Positions 8,508 to 18,866 of a stretch of 64,000 nt of DNA are shown piece after piece. The stretch is from Herminiimonas sp. KBW02 (GTDB taxonomy: Bacteria > Pseudomonadota > Gammaproteobacteria > Burkholderiales > Burkholderiaceae_D): contig NZ_QAJP01000005.1 in NCBI RefSeq assembly GCF_003852535.1, positions 82,403 to 146,402 of the forward strand. Direction: 5' to 3'. The notes under the pieces were generated by a model. That model did not search any database. It saw nothing but the letters and a program-made list of their open reading frames with translations, and was not told the DNA's origin. The translations under genes and the position numbers were made by a program. Each line of letters opens with the position of its first letter. Positions within the stretch are counted from its first letter, which is position 1.

Positions 8508-9413
8508 ATGCAGGATTTGAATGACCTTTATTTTTTCGTCCAGGTGGTCGATCACGGCGGCTTTGCGCCGGCCGGACGTGCTTTGGGCATCCCGAAATCC
8601 AAACTGAGCCGTCGCATTGCGCTATTGGAAGAAAGATTGGGCGTGCGCCTGATTCAGCGCACAACGCGGCAATTCTCGGTGACAGAGATAGGGCAAACCT
8701 ATTACGAGCACTGCAAGGCCATGCTGGTAGAGGCGGAGGCGGCGCAGGATGTGATCGATGTGACACGGGCAGAGCCGCGCGGCGTGGTGCGGCTGTCCTG
8801 TCCGATTACCTTGCTGCATGCGCATGTCAGCGGCATGCTGGCCGATTTCATGGCTTTAAATCCGCATGTGACCGTGCATCTGGAGGCAACCAACAGGCGT
8901 GTCGATGTGGTGGCGGAAGCGATGGATATCGCGATTCGGGTGCGGCCACCGCCGATCCAGGATAGTGACCTGGTCATGCGGGTGCTGTCTGATCGCGGGC
9001 AATGCCTGGTCGGCAGTCCGGCTTTGTTTAATAAGCAGGAGCGGCCACATTCGCCGGCCGATATCGCGGACTGGCCGAGCCTGGCTCTGGGTTCGCCGCA
9101 GCAGACGCATGTGTGGAATTTGTTCGGGCCGGACGGCGCGCATGTCTCGCTGCATCATCACCCGCGATTTGTGACTGGCGACATGATGGCTCTGCGTGAT
9201 GCAGCGCTCGCCGGGGTCGGTATTGTGCAGTTGCCGCGCATGATGATACGGGAGCAACTGGCTGCCGGAACCTTGATTAGTTTGCTGCCGGATTGGGCGC
9301 CACGGCGCGAAATCGTTCACGCGGTATTTCCTTCGCGACGTGGTGTATTGCCATCGGTGCGGGCGTTGATCGACTATCTGGCCGAGCGTTTTCAGGCTCT
9401 GAATGAAGATTGA
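8508..9413 (+). CDS. LysR family transcriptional regulator
   Basis: A 301-residue LysR-type regulator. The winged helix-turn-helix occupies residues 1-60 (DLYFFVQVVDHGGFAPAGRA, then SKLSRRIALLEERLGVRL), followed by a type 2 periplasmic-binding-like effector domain. The ATG at 8508 is chosen because a GGAG lies at 8499-8502 with 5 nt spacing and because LysR proteins start just before this helix; an in-frame GTG at 8478 would add 10 residues. It is divergent from the pirin-like gene, which is the likeliest target. The inducer is unknown. Confidence 0.9.
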   Translation: MQDLNDLYFFVQVVDHGGFAPAGRALGIPKSKLSRRIALLEERLGVRLIQRTTRQFSVTEIGQTYYEHCKAMLVEAEAAQDVIDVTRAEPRGVVRLSCPITLLHAHVSGMLADFMALNPHVTVHLEATNRRVDVVAEAMDIAIRVRPPPIQDSDLVMRVLSDRGQCLVGSPALFNKQERPHSPADIADWPSLALGSPQQTHVWNLFGPDGAHVSLHHHPRFVTGDMMALRDAALAGVGIVQLPRMMIREQLAAGTLISLLPDWAPRREIVHAVFPSRRGVLPSVRALIDYLAERFQALNED

Positions 9414-9858
9414 CAGGTTTTTTTCGCACGAATATGTACGTAAATGAGGTCAATACAGTCTCGAATGACGGAAGTGTTGTTTGCAAGCTAAGGAATATGC
9501 CGGGCATGGCGTTTTGGTGACGGGTGTTATCTTGTTCGTAACGGATGCCGAAAAGAGTTAAAAACCACGAATTCTGGGGATAACGTGTATTTCCTTGAGG
9601 GGCGTTGTTGACACTTGAAAAACGTACTATTTGCGAAAAATCATTAAATGCACATTTTTGTTTTTTTGCTGCAATCTTTTCTATTCTTTTCGTTTTCGCT
9701 GCATTAAGATTTGAGAGTTACGTTTTGATGTTTTTACATTTCCACGCAGAAAATTTACATTTTGTCAGCGCGGAGTTGGAATAAATTGTCATAAAAATAA
9801 CCGGGGCTGTTTTTAAAGCGATCCAGTCCCGGCCCATTAATACTCTAGCCGTTCAAGC
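9414..9858. other. AT-rich gap without a gene
   Basis: A 445-bp stretch between the LysR gene and the GGDEF-EAL gene. No coding sequence could be supported on either strand. The part from about 9590 to 9800 is markedly AT-rich with several T-runs. A TTGACA hexamer is at 9608-9613, but no good -10 box lies at a proper distance, so I do not call a promoter. The region probably holds the promoter of the downstream gene. Confidence 0.6.
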
Positions 9859-11550
9859 ATGTCCCTAAAGCGTAACGATTCATCCGATAACCAGCTATCC
9901 AGCTTGATGGAGATTGCTGGTGAGCTTGTGCTGCGACTTAATACGCGCGGAGAGATTCTCCACGTCAGCAAACGTACCGACGCCTTGATCGGTCACGGGT
10001 CGCCATTGGCCGGGATGAAACTGTTTGAATTGGTGCGCTTATCTGACAGGCATGCAATCGAAGCAGCATTAAGACAGGCGATTGCCTCGCGCGAGGTGAC
10101 GCGCGTCAGTGTGCAAATGGCTACGCGTGCCGTATTGCGCTGGTATGAGCTGCAAATGATTGCCTACGATGACGACACCGAAGCCGCCGTGCTGGTGGTC
10201 GGTCACGATATTTCAGGTCAGCAAGCCACAGAAGAGCGCTTGCGCCATATGGCGACGCACGATGAATTAACCGGCTTGCCGAACCGCTCCTTGTTGTCAG
10301 ATCGTTTGCGCATGGCGATTGCGCAGTCGCGTCGCACCGACCGCGGCTTTGCAGTGGTGGCACTGGATCTCGACGGTTTCAAAAAAGTAAACGATGCACT
10401 TGGCCATCCGGTCGGCGATGCCTTGTTGCGTGTAGCGGCTGCACGTTTGCGCGAAACCTTGCGCGACGTTGATACGCTGGCTCGCGTTGGTGGTGATGAA
10501 TTCGTTGCCGTCTTGCATGGCGCGGTAGACGAAGTAGAGATACACAATGTGGCGCGCAGGATGATTGCGGCCATCCAGTTGCCGTTTGAAATTGATGGCA
10601 ATGCGCTCTATGTCAGCACTTCAATCGGCGTTGCGATTTATCCGGCGCATGGTGAGACCGATGTTAAATTGCTGGCGCACGCCGATAGCGCTATGTATCG
10701 CGCGAAAGAAACCGGTAAAGCGCGCTGCATCATATATAACCACCTGAGTTTCAATCAGGTCGAGCACGATGTGACGATGGAAGCGGCGATGTTTGAGGCG
10801 GTGCGGAATGGTGAATTCCTGCTGCACTACCAGCCTATCGTCGATGCACATACGCGCCAGATCATGGGCTTTGAAGCGCTGATGCGCTGGATGCGCCCGG
10901 ATATCGGCCTGGTGCCGCCGAATCAATTCATCCCGATGGCAGAAAATAACGGCCTCATCAATTTGCTGGGTGCCTGGGCGCTGAAGTCTGCGTGCGTGCA
11001 ATTGAAAAGGTTTGAAGAGGCTGCCGGACGCCAGCTATACGTCTCGGTTAACGTTAGCCCACGCCAGTTCCGCAGTGATCAGTTCATCAGCATGATGGAT
11101 GATGCGCTCAAGTTGTCCGGCCTGGAAGGCGATCAGTTAATGCTGGAAATTACCGAAGGCATCCTGATGTCTGATCCTGAGCATGCGGAAGCCGTACTTG
11201 CCAAGATCACTGCACGTGGTGTGCGCATTGCGATTGATGATTTCGGTACCGGTTATTCGTCACTGGTTTACCTCAAGCGCTTTCCGATTGCTGCGCTCAA
11301 AATTGATCGTACCTTCATCAAGGATTTACCAGACTCCATCAAGGATGCGGCGATTTGTAACGTGGTTCTCAGCCTGGCCAATCACCTTAGTCTGATGACG
11401 GTGGCAGAAGGCGTGGAGAATGAGCGACAAATGGAATTTTTATCTGCACAGGGTTGTTCACTGATCCAGGGCTTCCATACCGGCTTCCCATTACTGCCGG
11501 ATGCACTGATCGATATACTGAAAGCAGATGCCTTGGCTCTGCAAAATTAA
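9859..11550 (+). CDS. PAS-GGDEF-EAL cyclic di-GMP enzyme
   Basis: A 563-residue protein with a PAS-like sensor (about 15-120), a GGDEF domain and an EAL domain, with no membrane helix. The GGDEF signature is intact at 211-215, and a product-inhibition site RDVD lies at 202-205, exactly five residues before it. The EAL motif is intact at 339-341 (FEALMRW), and the DDFGTGYSSL segment of active phosphodiesterases is present near residue 460. Both activities are therefore possible; which one dominates cannot be read. The ATG at 9859 has no clear ribosome-binding site; an ATG at 9907 is an alternative. It precedes the HDOD gene by 26 bp. Confidence 0.9.
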   Translation: MSLKRNDSSDNQLSSLMEIAGELVLRLNTRGEILHVSKRTDALIGHGSPLAGMKLFELVRLSDRHAIEAALRQAIASREVTRVSVQMATRAVLRWYELQMIAYDDDTEAAVLVVGHDISGQQATEERLRHMATHDELTGLPNRSLLSDRLRMAIAQSRRTDRGFAVVALDLDGFKKVNDALGHPVGDALLRVAAARLRETLRDVDTLARVGGDEFVAVLHGAVDEVEIHNVARRMIAAIQLPFEIDGNALYVSTSIGVAIYPAHGETDVKLLAHADSAMYRAKETGKARCIIYNHLSFNQVEHDVTMEAAMFEAVRNGEFLLHYQPIVDAHTRQIMGFEALMRWMRPDIGLVPPNQFIPMAENNGLINLLGAWALKSACVQLKRFEEAAGRQLYVSVNVSPRQFRSDQFISMMDDALKLSGLEGDQLMLEITEGILMSDPEHAEAVLAKITARGVRIAIDDFGTGYSSLVYLKRFPIAALKIDRTFIKDLPDSIKDAAICNVVLSLANHLSLMTVAEGVENERQMEFLSAQGCSLIQGFHTGFPLLPDALIDILKADALALQN

Positions 11551-11576
11551 CCCGCCAAGTCAAAAGACATCGATTC

Positions 11577-13094
11577 ATGACGAACCAAATTAGCCCAGCA
11601 ATTAATCCTGAAAGAACACTGGATTTACTGTGGACACGCGTACGCCAGCGCGGTGATTTACCCGGGTTCTCAAAAGTAGTGACCGCCATCGTCGGCGCCA
11701 TGCAAGGTGAAGACGACCGTGAATTCAATATGACACGGACAGTCTTGTCCGATCCGACGCTGACGCAGCGTGTACTGCGCCTCGCCAATAGTGCGATGTA
11801 TTCCGCGTTCGGACAAAGTATCAATACCGTTTCCAAAGCAGTCATCGTTCTTGGTACCGAAACCATAGGTCATCTGGCATTGGGTTTGAAGCTGATAGAT
11901 GGCTTATCGGCGGCTTCGCTTGGTAGTTCCGATACGCGCAGCGAAATGGAACGTGCCGTGATGGCGGGGCAGATTGCACGCCAGGTCGCATCGTCGACCA
12001 CGCGGCGCGATACCGAAGAAGTGGTCGTGTGTTCCATCCTACATTCGCTGGGGCGCCTGATGGTGTCCTTCTACCTGCCGGAGCAATGGGCGGAAGTGCA
12101 GATGCGTGCCATCAGTAACGATATTTCAGAGAATGAAGCCGCGCGTGACGTGCTGGGACTGGAGCTGGACGAAATCGGTCGCCTCATCGGTAAGCGCTGG
12201 GGTTTGCCGAGTGGTCTGGTTGCGAGCCTGAAGGAAATGCCGCCACGTATAGATAGCGACGCCAGTCACGAGCCACTCGAACACTCGGAATGGCTGGCTG
12301 CTGTCTCTACCATGTCGACACGCTGTGCCGGGGTCTTGTGTGAAGATGATGCGGCATCTGCTGAAGTGGATCTGGCTGAAATTGCCGAAAACTACGCGGA
12401 AATGCTGGGGCTGGATTCTGCAGTGGTGCTGTCTGCGGTGGATGCTGCACAAAAGGCTTCGGAAGATGAATCGCTGGCGCACCATGGTAAGCAAGCCGAC
12501 GAGCCGGAAGCGCAAATGTCCTTGCCGCTGGGGAAACCGTTGGATTCGGTCAATATTCTTAAGCGCGGCGTCGGCGATATGCATGACGAAGTGGCGACTG
12601 CCAGTACCGGGCAGGTGATGACAGTGGCGCTGGAAACAGTCTATCAGGGCCTGGGTCTGAGTCGTGCGGTGGCCTTCCTGCGCAATCACGACGAAGGTAA
12701 ATATGTTGCGCGCATGTGTTTCGGTGAGTGCACCGAAGAAATGCTGGCGCGTTTGAATTTCAAGGATGCGTATCAGCCGGACGTGTTCCATGCCGCACTC
12801 GCAAACGACAAAATGATCTTCGTCGAAGATGCGCAAGCGCCTGCTTTCCTCAGCAAATTGCCGCGCTGGTGGCGCGACGAATTATCGACGGCACGCAGCT
12901 TTGTCATCCTGCCGCTGATGCTGAATTTCCATCCGGTCGGTTTCATGTATGGTGACTGGGATGCTTCGGTGCCGCCGTCCAAAATTTCGCAGCAGGAAGT
13001 GGTCTTGCTGGATGAATTGCGCGCGCTGGTGGTCAAAGCGATCGGTTATCGGAATAAAAGCGACGAACCTTCCTGGACACGTACCATGCGTTGA
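11577..13094 (+). CDS. HDOD domain signalling protein
   Basis: A 505-residue protein. Residues 20-220 form an HDOD domain (segments LPGFSKVVTAIVGAM, DPTLTQRVLRLANSAMYS and VCSILHSLGRLMVSFYLP), a relative of the HD phosphohydrolases that has lost the metal-binding pair and usually acts in signalling. Residues 370-500 look like a GAF-type domain. The chosen ATG at 11577 starts the HDOD-typical N-terminus; the frame is open further upstream but that part overlaps the previous gene. The close spacing (26 bp) to the c-di-GMP enzyme suggests a shared transcript and a shared signalling role. Confidence 0.82.
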   Translation: MTNQISPAINPERTLDLLWTRVRQRGDLPGFSKVVTAIVGAMQGEDDREFNMTRTVLSDPTLTQRVLRLANSAMYSAFGQSINTVSKAVIVLGTETIGHLALGLKLIDGLSAASLGSSDTRSEMERAVMAGQIARQVASSTTRRDTEEVVVCSILHSLGRLMVSFYLPEQWAEVQMRAISNDISENEAARDVLGLELDEIGRLIGKRWGLPSGLVASLKEMPPRIDSDASHEPLEHSEWLAAVSTMSTRCAGVLCEDDAASAEVDLAEIAENYAEMLGLDSAVVLSAVDAAQKASEDESLAHHGKQADEPEAQMSLPLGKPLDSVNILKRGVGDMHDEVATASTGQVMTVALETVYQGLGLSRAVAFLRNHDEGKYVARMCFGECTEEMLARLNFKDAYQPDVFHAALANDKMIFVEDAQAPAFLSKLPRWWRDELSTARSFVILPLMLNFHPVGFMYGDWDASVPPSKISQQEVVLLDELRALVVKAIGYRNKSDEPSWTRTMR

Positions 13095-13140
13095 TGATGT
13101 GTCCTTGCCGGTACGGCAGGGGTATAGAAATGCTGTAATT

Positions 13141-13174
13141 GGGGTCAGAGTTGATTTAATATGCAATAAATCAA
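13141..13174 (+). repeat. Left flank repeat and hairpin of the RAYT element
   Basis: The stretch opens with ggggtcagagt (13141-13151), followed by an 8-bp inverted repeat ttgattta (13151-13158) and taaatcaa (13167-13174) around an 8-nt loop. A near inverse of the opening, actctgtcccc, lies at 13945-13955 after the transposase-like gene. Such paired motifs commonly flank RAYT genes and may be the DNA recognised by the protein. Confidence 0.6.
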
Positions 13175-13189
13175 CTGGAGTGCAAAGCC

Positions 13190-13903
13190 ATGGCCCGACT
13201 TCCCAGGCTGGTTGTTCCCAATCAGCCCCATCACATTACCCAGAGCGGCAATGACCGCCAACTGGTGTTCCGCGAAACTGCCGACTATCTGGAATTCCTG
13301 GCGCGCCTGCGCGAGGCGGCCAGGCAGTTCAAGGTGTCCATCCACGCCTATGTGCTCATGCCCGATCACTTGCATTTGCTGGCGACGCCGGTCGATCAGG
13401 ACGGTTTATCACGCATGGTGCAATGGCTGGGCCGCCATTACGTACCTTATTTCAACCGCAAATATGAACGTAGCGGCACCTTATGGCAGGGACGCTATAA
13501 GGCAACCGTGGTGGATGCCGAGGGCTACCTGATGACTTGCTGTCGCTATATCGAAACCAATCCGGTGCGTACTGGCCTGGTGGCTGCTGCGGGAGATTAC
13601 CCCTGGTCCAGTTATCCGCATCATATCGGTCTGAAATCCGACCCTATTATCACCGACCATCCGTTGTACTGGGCTTTGGGCAATACCCCGTTTGAGCGGG
13701 AGGCGGCGTACAAGGCATGGATCGAACAGGGTTTGAGTGCTGCTGAAGTAGCGGCCGTCAGCGACGCCACCATGAAAGGCTGGGCCTTGGGTAGTGAGCA
13801 GTATAAGTTGTCATTGGAGAAACAAACTCAACGTCGTATACGCCAGGTTAAGCGAGGCAGACCAGCGCGCCAAAATGCGGAGTCGCGCACTAAAAGCTCT
13901 TGA
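13190..13903 (+). CDS. REP-associated tyrosine transposase (RAYT)
   Basis: A 237-residue member of the IS200/Y1 transposase-like family. The HUH-type metal motif is HLH at residues 60-62 (MPDHLHLL), and the candidate nucleophile is Tyr120 in CCRYIETNPV. The WQGRYKATVVD segment is typical for RAYT proteins. RAYTs are single-copy, domesticated relatives of IS200 transposases that process palindromic repeats. A TGGAG ribosome-binding site sits 9 nt before the ATG. Degenerate inverted flanks are at 13141-13174 and 13945-14008. The basic C-terminal tail (residues 205-237) may bind DNA. It is inserted between the HDOD gene and gltB. Confidence 0.88.
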   Translation: MARLPRLVVPNQPHHITQSGNDRQLVFRETADYLEFLARLREAARQFKVSIHAYVLMPDHLHLLATPVDQDGLSRMVQWLGRHYVPYFNRKYERSGTLWQGRYKATVVDAEGYLMTCCRYIETNPVRTGLVAAAGDYPWSSYPHHIGLKSDPIITDHPLYWALGNTPFEREAAYKAWIEQGLSAAEVAAVSDATMKGWALGSEQYKLSLEKQTQRRIRQVKRGRPARQNAESRTKSS

Positions 13904-13944
13904 TTTTAATGCGCTTTTGAACCATTTTGGTGCAAAAAGGAATT

Positions 13945-14008
13945 ACTCTGTCCCCATTTAAAATTTGACACAAGAGTAGGGAAAATTTAATTGACACTGA
14001 CCCTATTT
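13945..14008 (+). repeat. Right flank repeats of the RAYT element
   Basis: Two degenerate copies of the inverse of the left flank: actctgtcccca at 13945-13956 (one mismatch to the inverse of the left motif) and cactgaccctattt around 13995-14008 (several mismatches). The second copy ends a few bases before the presumed -35 box of gltB. Confidence 0.5.
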
Positions 14009-14015
14009 TTTGAGG

Positions 14016-14044
14016 TTGAAATTGAGATTGCTCTGCACTATCCT
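14016..14044 (+). promoter_or_regulatory. Candidate sigma-70 promoter of gltBD
   Basis: TTGAAA at 14016-14021 and TATCCT at 14039-14044 with a 17-bp spacer, about 32 bp before the gltB start. The -35 box matches the consensus at five of six positions and the -10 box at four. It is a prediction only. Confidence 0.4.
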
Positions 14045-14075
14045 TCAGGCTCATTGAAAAGTAGTGGAGAAGGCT

Positions 14076-17000
14076 ATGCATGCGCAAGGTTTGTACGATC
14101 CGGCTAATGAACATGATGCTTGTGGCGTAGGTTTTGTCGCCCACATCAAAGGCAAGAAGAGCCATTCTATCGTTGAGCAAGGTTTGCTCATCCTCAAAAA
14201 TATCGACCATCGCGGCGCTGTAGGTGCTGACAAGCTGATGGGCGACGGTGCCGGTATTCTGATTCAGATCCCGGACCAGTACTACCGCGAAGAAATGGCC
14301 AAGCAAGGCGTAACCCTGCCACCAGCAGGGGAATACGGCGTCGGCATGGTCTTCCTGCCTAAGGAAAACGCTTCCCGCATCGCGTGCGAACAGGAACTGG
14401 AACGCTCGGTTCTGGCTGAAGGCCAGGTCGTGCTGGGCTGGCGCGATGTGCTGGTCGACAAAGAGATGCCTATGTCGCCGACCGTGCGTGACAAAGAACC
14501 AGTGATCCGTCAGATTTTCATCGGCCGCGGCCAGGACATCATGGTGACCGACGCGCTGGAACGCAAACTGTACGTCATCCGCAAGGCTTCCGGTCACGCG
14601 ATTCAGGCACTGCACCTGTTGCACGGCCAGGAATTCTTCGTGCCGTCGATGTCGGCACGTACCGTGGTCTACAAAGGCCTGCTGCTGGCTGATCAGGTCG
14701 GTGAGTACTATAAAGACCTGCAGGATCCACGTTGCGTCTCCGCACTGGCGCTGGTGCATCAACGCTTCTCGACCAACACCTTCCCTGAATGGCCGCTGGC
14801 TCACCCGTACCGCCTGCTGGCGCACAACGGCGAGATCAACACAGTTAAAGGCAACTTCAACTGGATGCGCGCACGCGAAGGCGTGATGAAATCGGCCGTG
14901 CTGGGCGATGACCTGAAAAAACTGTTCCCGCTGATCTATGAAGGTCAGTCGGATACCGCATGCTTCGACAACGCGCTCGAACTGCTGGTCATGGCTGGTT
15001 ACCCGATCGCACAAGCGATGATGATGATGATTCCGGAAGCGTGGGAAAACCACACCACCATGGATGACAACCGTCGTGCGTTCTACGAATACCATGCTGC
15101 AATGATGGAGCCATGGGATGGCCCGGCAGCAATGGCATTTACCGATGGTCGCCATATCGGCGGTACTCTGGATCGTAACGGCTTGCGTCCAGCACGTTAC
15201 ATCGTGACCGACGACGACCTGGTCGTCATGGCATCGGAATCCGGTGTCTTGCCTATCCCTGAATCCAAGATCATCCAGAAATGGCGCCTGCAACCAGGCA
15301 AAATGTTCCTGATCGATCTGGATGCAGGTCGCATCATCGACGACAAAGAACTGAAAGATACCTACGCTAACGCCAAGCCATACAAACAATGGATTGAGTC
15401 GGTACGTATCAAACTGAACGAACTGAACAAAGAAGCAGCGGAAGCCAAATCGGCTACTGCGTTGCTCGATTTGCAGCAGGCATTCGGCTACACCCAGGAA
15501 GATTTGAAATTCCTGATGTCGCCTATGGCAACCACCGCGGAAGAAGCGACCGGCTCCATGGGTAACGATTCGCCGCTGGCTGTCATGTCGAATAAAGACA
15601 AGACGCTGTACAACTACTTCCGTCAGTTGTTTGCGCAAGTCACCAACCCGCCTATCGATCCGATTCGTGAAGCAATGGTGATGTCGCTGGTGTCCTTCAT
15701 TGGTCCTAAGCCTAACCTGCTCGACACCAACAACATCAACCCGCCTATGCGTCTTGAAGTGTCGCAGCCTGTGCTCGACTATGCGGATATCGCAAAGTTG
15801 CGCAACATCGGTGCACACACCGGCGGCAAGTTCAAATCGCATGAGCTGAACATTTGCTATCCGACCGCATGGGGCAAGGAAGGCATAGAAGCGCGTCTGG
15901 CTTCGCTGTGCGCGCAGGCAGTGGATGCGGTGCAATCCGGCCACAACATCCTGATCATCTCCGATCGCAAGATCGATGAAAACCACGTTGCCATTCCAGC
16001 GCTGCTGGCGACTTCGGCTATCCACTTGCACCTGGTCAGCAAAGGTATGCGTACCTCGACCGGTCTGGTTGTGGAAACCGGTTCGGCACGTGAGACACAT
16101 CACTTCGCTCTGCTCGCAGGTTACGGTGCGGAAGCGATCCATCCATACCTCGCGATGGATACCGTCAGCGAAATGGCGAAAGGCTTGCCAGGTGATTTGT
16201 CGCCAGAAAAAGCAATCGCCAACTTCCAGAAGGCAGTCGGCAAAGGCTTGATGAAAGTCATGTCGAAAATGGGTATCTCTACCTATATGTCGTACTGCGG
16301 CGCGCAGATTTTTGAAGCCATCGGCCTCAACAAATCGCTGATCCAGAAATACTTCAAAGGTACTTCGTCCAACGTGGAAGGTATCGGCGTATTTGAAGTG
16401 GCGGAAGAGGCACTGCGTTTGCACCGTGCAGCATTCAGCGCTGACCCGGTGCTGGCGCACGCGCTCGACGCTGGTGGTGAGTACGCATACCGTACCCGCG
16501 GTGAAGAACACATGTGGACACCGGACGCGATTGCTAAATTGCAGCACTCGACCCGTGCCAACAACTTCAGCACCTATAAAGAATACGCGCAGATCATCAA
16601 CGATCAATCGAAGCGTCACATGACACTGCGTGGCTTGTTCGAATTCAAATTCGATCCGGCCAGCGCGATTCCACTGGATGAAGTTGAGCCAGCCAAGGAA
16701 ATCGTCAAACGTTTCGCTACCGGCGCGATGTCGCTGGGTTCGATCTCGACCGAAGCGCACGCAACCCTCGCGATTGCGATGAACCGCATCGGCGGTAAAT
16801 CGAACACCGGTGAAGGCGGCGAAGATACCAAGCGTTATCGCTCGGAACTGCGCGGCATTCCTATCAAGGATGGTTCGACCCTGTCGTCGGTCATCGGTAA
16901 AGACGTGGTTGAAGTCGACATGCCTTTGATGCCAGGCGATTCGCTGCGCTCGAAGATCAAGCAAGTTGCTTCGGGTCGTTTCGGTGTCACCACCGAATAC

Positions 17001-18764
17001 CTGACTTCGGCAGAGCAAATCCAGATCAAAATGGCGCAAGGTGCGAAACCAGGCGAAGGCGGTCAGTTGCCGGGCCATAAAGTATCCGAGTACATCGCAC
17101 GCCTGCGTTTCTCGGTGCCTGGCGTAGGTTTGATCTCGCCACCACCGCATCACGATATTTACTCGATCGAAGATCTGGCACAGCTGATCCATGATCTGAA
17201 AAACGTCAATCCAAGCGCATCGATCTCGGTCAAGCTGGTAGCGGAAGTCGGCGTCGGTACAGTTGCTACCGGTGTTGCCAAAGCGAAGGCTGATCACGTT
17301 GTGATCGCAGGCCATGACGGCGGCACCGGCGCATCGCCATTGTCGTCGGTTAAATTCGCTGGTTCGCCATGGGAACTGGGTCTGGCTGAAACACAGCAAA
17401 CCCTGATCCTGAACGGCTTGCGTACACGTATCCGCGTACAGGCTGACGGTCAGATGAAAACCGGCCGTGACGTCGTCATCGCTGCTTTGCTGGGCGCAGA
17501 TGAAATGGGCTTCTCGACTGCACCACTGGTGGTTGAGGGTTGCATCATGATGCGTAAGTGCCATCTGAATACCTGCCCGGTCGGCGTTGCGACACAAGAT
17601 CCGGTCTTGCGTGCCAAGTTCTCCGGCAAGCCAGAACACGTGGTTAACTACTTCTTCTTCATCGCAGAAGAAGCACGTCAAATCATGGCGCAACTGGGTA
17701 TCCGTACATTCGACGAACTGATCGGACGTGCTGACCTGCTCGACAAATCGAAAGCAATCTCGCACTGGAAAGCCAAGGGTCTGGATTTCAGCCGCATGTT
17801 CTACCAACCTGCAGTCGCGGAAGGCGTTGCTCGCTACCACGTTGAAGGCCAGGATCATGCGCTGGAAAAAGCACTGGATAACAAGTTGATCGCGCAAGCC
17901 AAAGCGGCAATCGAGAACGGTGAGAAAGTCTCGTTCATCTCGACCATCAAGAACGTCAACCGTACCGTCGGTGCAATGTTGTCGGGTCAGGTCGCGAAGA
18001 AATACGGCCATGAAGGTTTGCCTGACGACACCATCCATATCCAGTTGCAAGGTACCGCAGGCCAATCGGCTGGCGCCTTCCTCGCACACGGCATCACGCT
18101 GGATCTGGTCGGCGAAGGTAACGATTACGTCGGTAAAGGTTTGTCGGGTGGTCGCATCATCGTGCGTCCTAACACCGAATTCCGCGGTCGCGCAGTAGAG
18201 AACATCATTAGCGGCAACACCTTGCTGTACGGTGCGGTGGCTGGTGAGGCGTTCTTCAACGGCGTAGCGGGCGAACGTTTCGCAGTGCGTAACTCGGGTG
18301 CGATTGCAGTGGTCGAAGGTACTGGTGATCACGGTTGCGAATACATGACCGGCGGTACCGTGGTTGTGCTGGGTGATACCGGCCGTAACTTTGCTGCCGG
18401 TATGTCGGGTGGTATTGCTTATGTCTACGATCCTAAAGGTGATTTCGCCAGCAAGTGCAATATGGCGATGGTTGCCTTGCACTCTGTGGAATCGGCTTCT
18501 GAACAGGAAAACAAGGCTGAACACGCTTCCTGGCATAGCCATGTGCGCGGCGCGGATGCGCAAACCGATGAGGCTATCCTCAAAGGTTTGATCGAGCGTC
18601 ACTTCAAATACACCGGCAGCACACGTGCACGTGCCTTGCTGGATGAGTGGAGCACCGCACGCAGCAAGTTCGTTAAGGTATTCCCGTCGGAATACAAACG
18701 CGCATTGGCCGAGATGCACGCAGCCAAAGCTGAGCAGTCCGTGTCAACCAAGGTCGCGGTTTAA
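14076..18764 (+). CDS. gltB: Glutamate synthase (NADPH) large subunit
   Basis: A 1562-residue alpha subunit of glutamate synthase, which makes two glutamates from glutamine and 2-oxoglutarate. The class II amidotransferase domain begins at Cys16 (DACGVGF), so a 15-residue propeptide would be removed. The central and FMN-binding synthase domains follow, with the 3Fe-4S cysteines at 1156, 1162 and 1167 in the usual C-x5-C-x4-C pattern, and the GXGXG-type C-terminal domain. The ATG at 14076 has GGAG 6 nt upstream; an in-frame GTG at 14064 would add four residues and overlap that site. gltD follows after 102 bp. Confidence 0.97.
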   Translation: MHAQGLYDPANEHDACGVGFVAHIKGKKSHSIVEQGLLILKNIDHRGAVGADKLMGDGAGILIQIPDQYYREEMAKQGVTLPPAGEYGVGMVFLPKENASRIACEQELERSVLAEGQVVLGWRDVLVDKEMPMSPTVRDKEPVIRQIFIGRGQDIMVTDALERKLYVIRKASGHAIQALHLLHGQEFFVPSMSARTVVYKGLLLADQVGEYYKDLQDPRCVSALALVHQRFSTNTFPEWPLAHPYRLLAHNGEINTVKGNFNWMRAREGVMKSAVLGDDLKKLFPLIYEGQSDTACFDNALELLVMAGYPIAQAMMMMIPEAWENHTTMDDNRRAFYEYHAAMMEPWDGPAAMAFTDGRHIGGTLDRNGLRPARYIVTDDDLVVMASESGVLPIPESKIIQKWRLQPGKMFLIDLDAGRIIDDKELKDTYANAKPYKQWIESVRIKLNELNKEAAEAKSATALLDLQQAFGYTQEDLKFLMSPMATTAEEATGSMGNDSPLAVMSNKDKTLYNYFRQLFAQVTNPPIDPIREAMVMSLVSFIGPKPNLLDTNNINPPMRLEVSQPVLDYADIAKLRNIGAHTGGKFKSHELNICYPTAWGKEGIEARLASLCAQAVDAVQSGHNILIISDRKIDENHVAIPALLATSAIHLHLVSKGMRTSTGLVVETGSARETHHFALLAGYGAEAIHPYLAMDTVSEMAKGLPGDLSPEKAIANFQKAVGKGLMKVMSKMGISTYMSYCGAQIFEAIGLNKSLIQKYFKGTSSNVEGIGVFEVAEEALRLHRAAFSADPVLAHALDAGGEYAYRTRGEEHMWTPDAIAKLQHSTRANNFSTYKEYAQIINDQSKRHMTLRGLFEFKFDPASAIPLDEVEPAKEIVKRFATGAMSLGSISTEAHATLAIAMNRIGGKSNTGEGGEDTKRYRSELRGIPIKDGSTLSSVIGKDVVEVDMPLMPGDSLRSKIKQVASGRFGVTTEYLTSAEQIQIKMAQGAKPGEGGQLPGHKVSEYIARLRFSVPGVGLISPPPHHDIYSIEDLAQLIHDLKNVNPSASISVKLVAEVGVGTVATGVAKAKADHVVIAGHDGGTGASPLSSVKFAGSPWELGLAETQQTLILNGLRTRIRVQADGQMKTGRDVVIAALLGADEMGFSTAPLVVEGCIMMRKCHLNTCPVGVATQDPVLRAKFSGKPEHVVNYFFFIAEEARQIMAQLGIRTFDELIGRADLLDKSKAISHWKAKGLDFSRMFYQPAVAEGVARYHVEGQDHALEKALDNKLIAQAKAAIENGEKVSFISTIKNVNRTVGAMLSGQVAKKYGHEGLPDDTIHIQLQGTAGQSAGAFLAHGITLDLVGEGNDYVGKGLSGGRIIVRPNTEFRGRAVENIISGNTLLYGAVAGEAFFNGVAGERFAVRNSGAIAVVEGTGDHGCEYMTGGTVVVLGDTGRNFAAGMSGGIAYVYDPKGDFASKCNMAMVALHSVESASEQENKAEHASWHSHVRGADAQTDEAILKGLIERHFKYTGSTRARALLDEWSTARSKFVKVFPSEYKRALAEMHAAKAEQSVSTKVAV

Positions 18765-18866
18765 CAGTTGCTGATAGGGCTGTAAGCAGCACTGTCCACA
18801 AACGATGTCATGGCCCGATCATCAGATGATCGGGCCGAAACGAATGGTTTAGAAGGCGAGAGAAAC

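Noticed and set aside
13890-18719. A 1609-codon open frame on the minus strand, opposite gltB
   Set aside because: It mirrors gltB along its full length, gltB is certain from its motifs, and the antisense product is rich in His, Arg, Phe, Gln and Val without any domain. Codon bias of gltB explains the lack of stops. Still, its length is striking.
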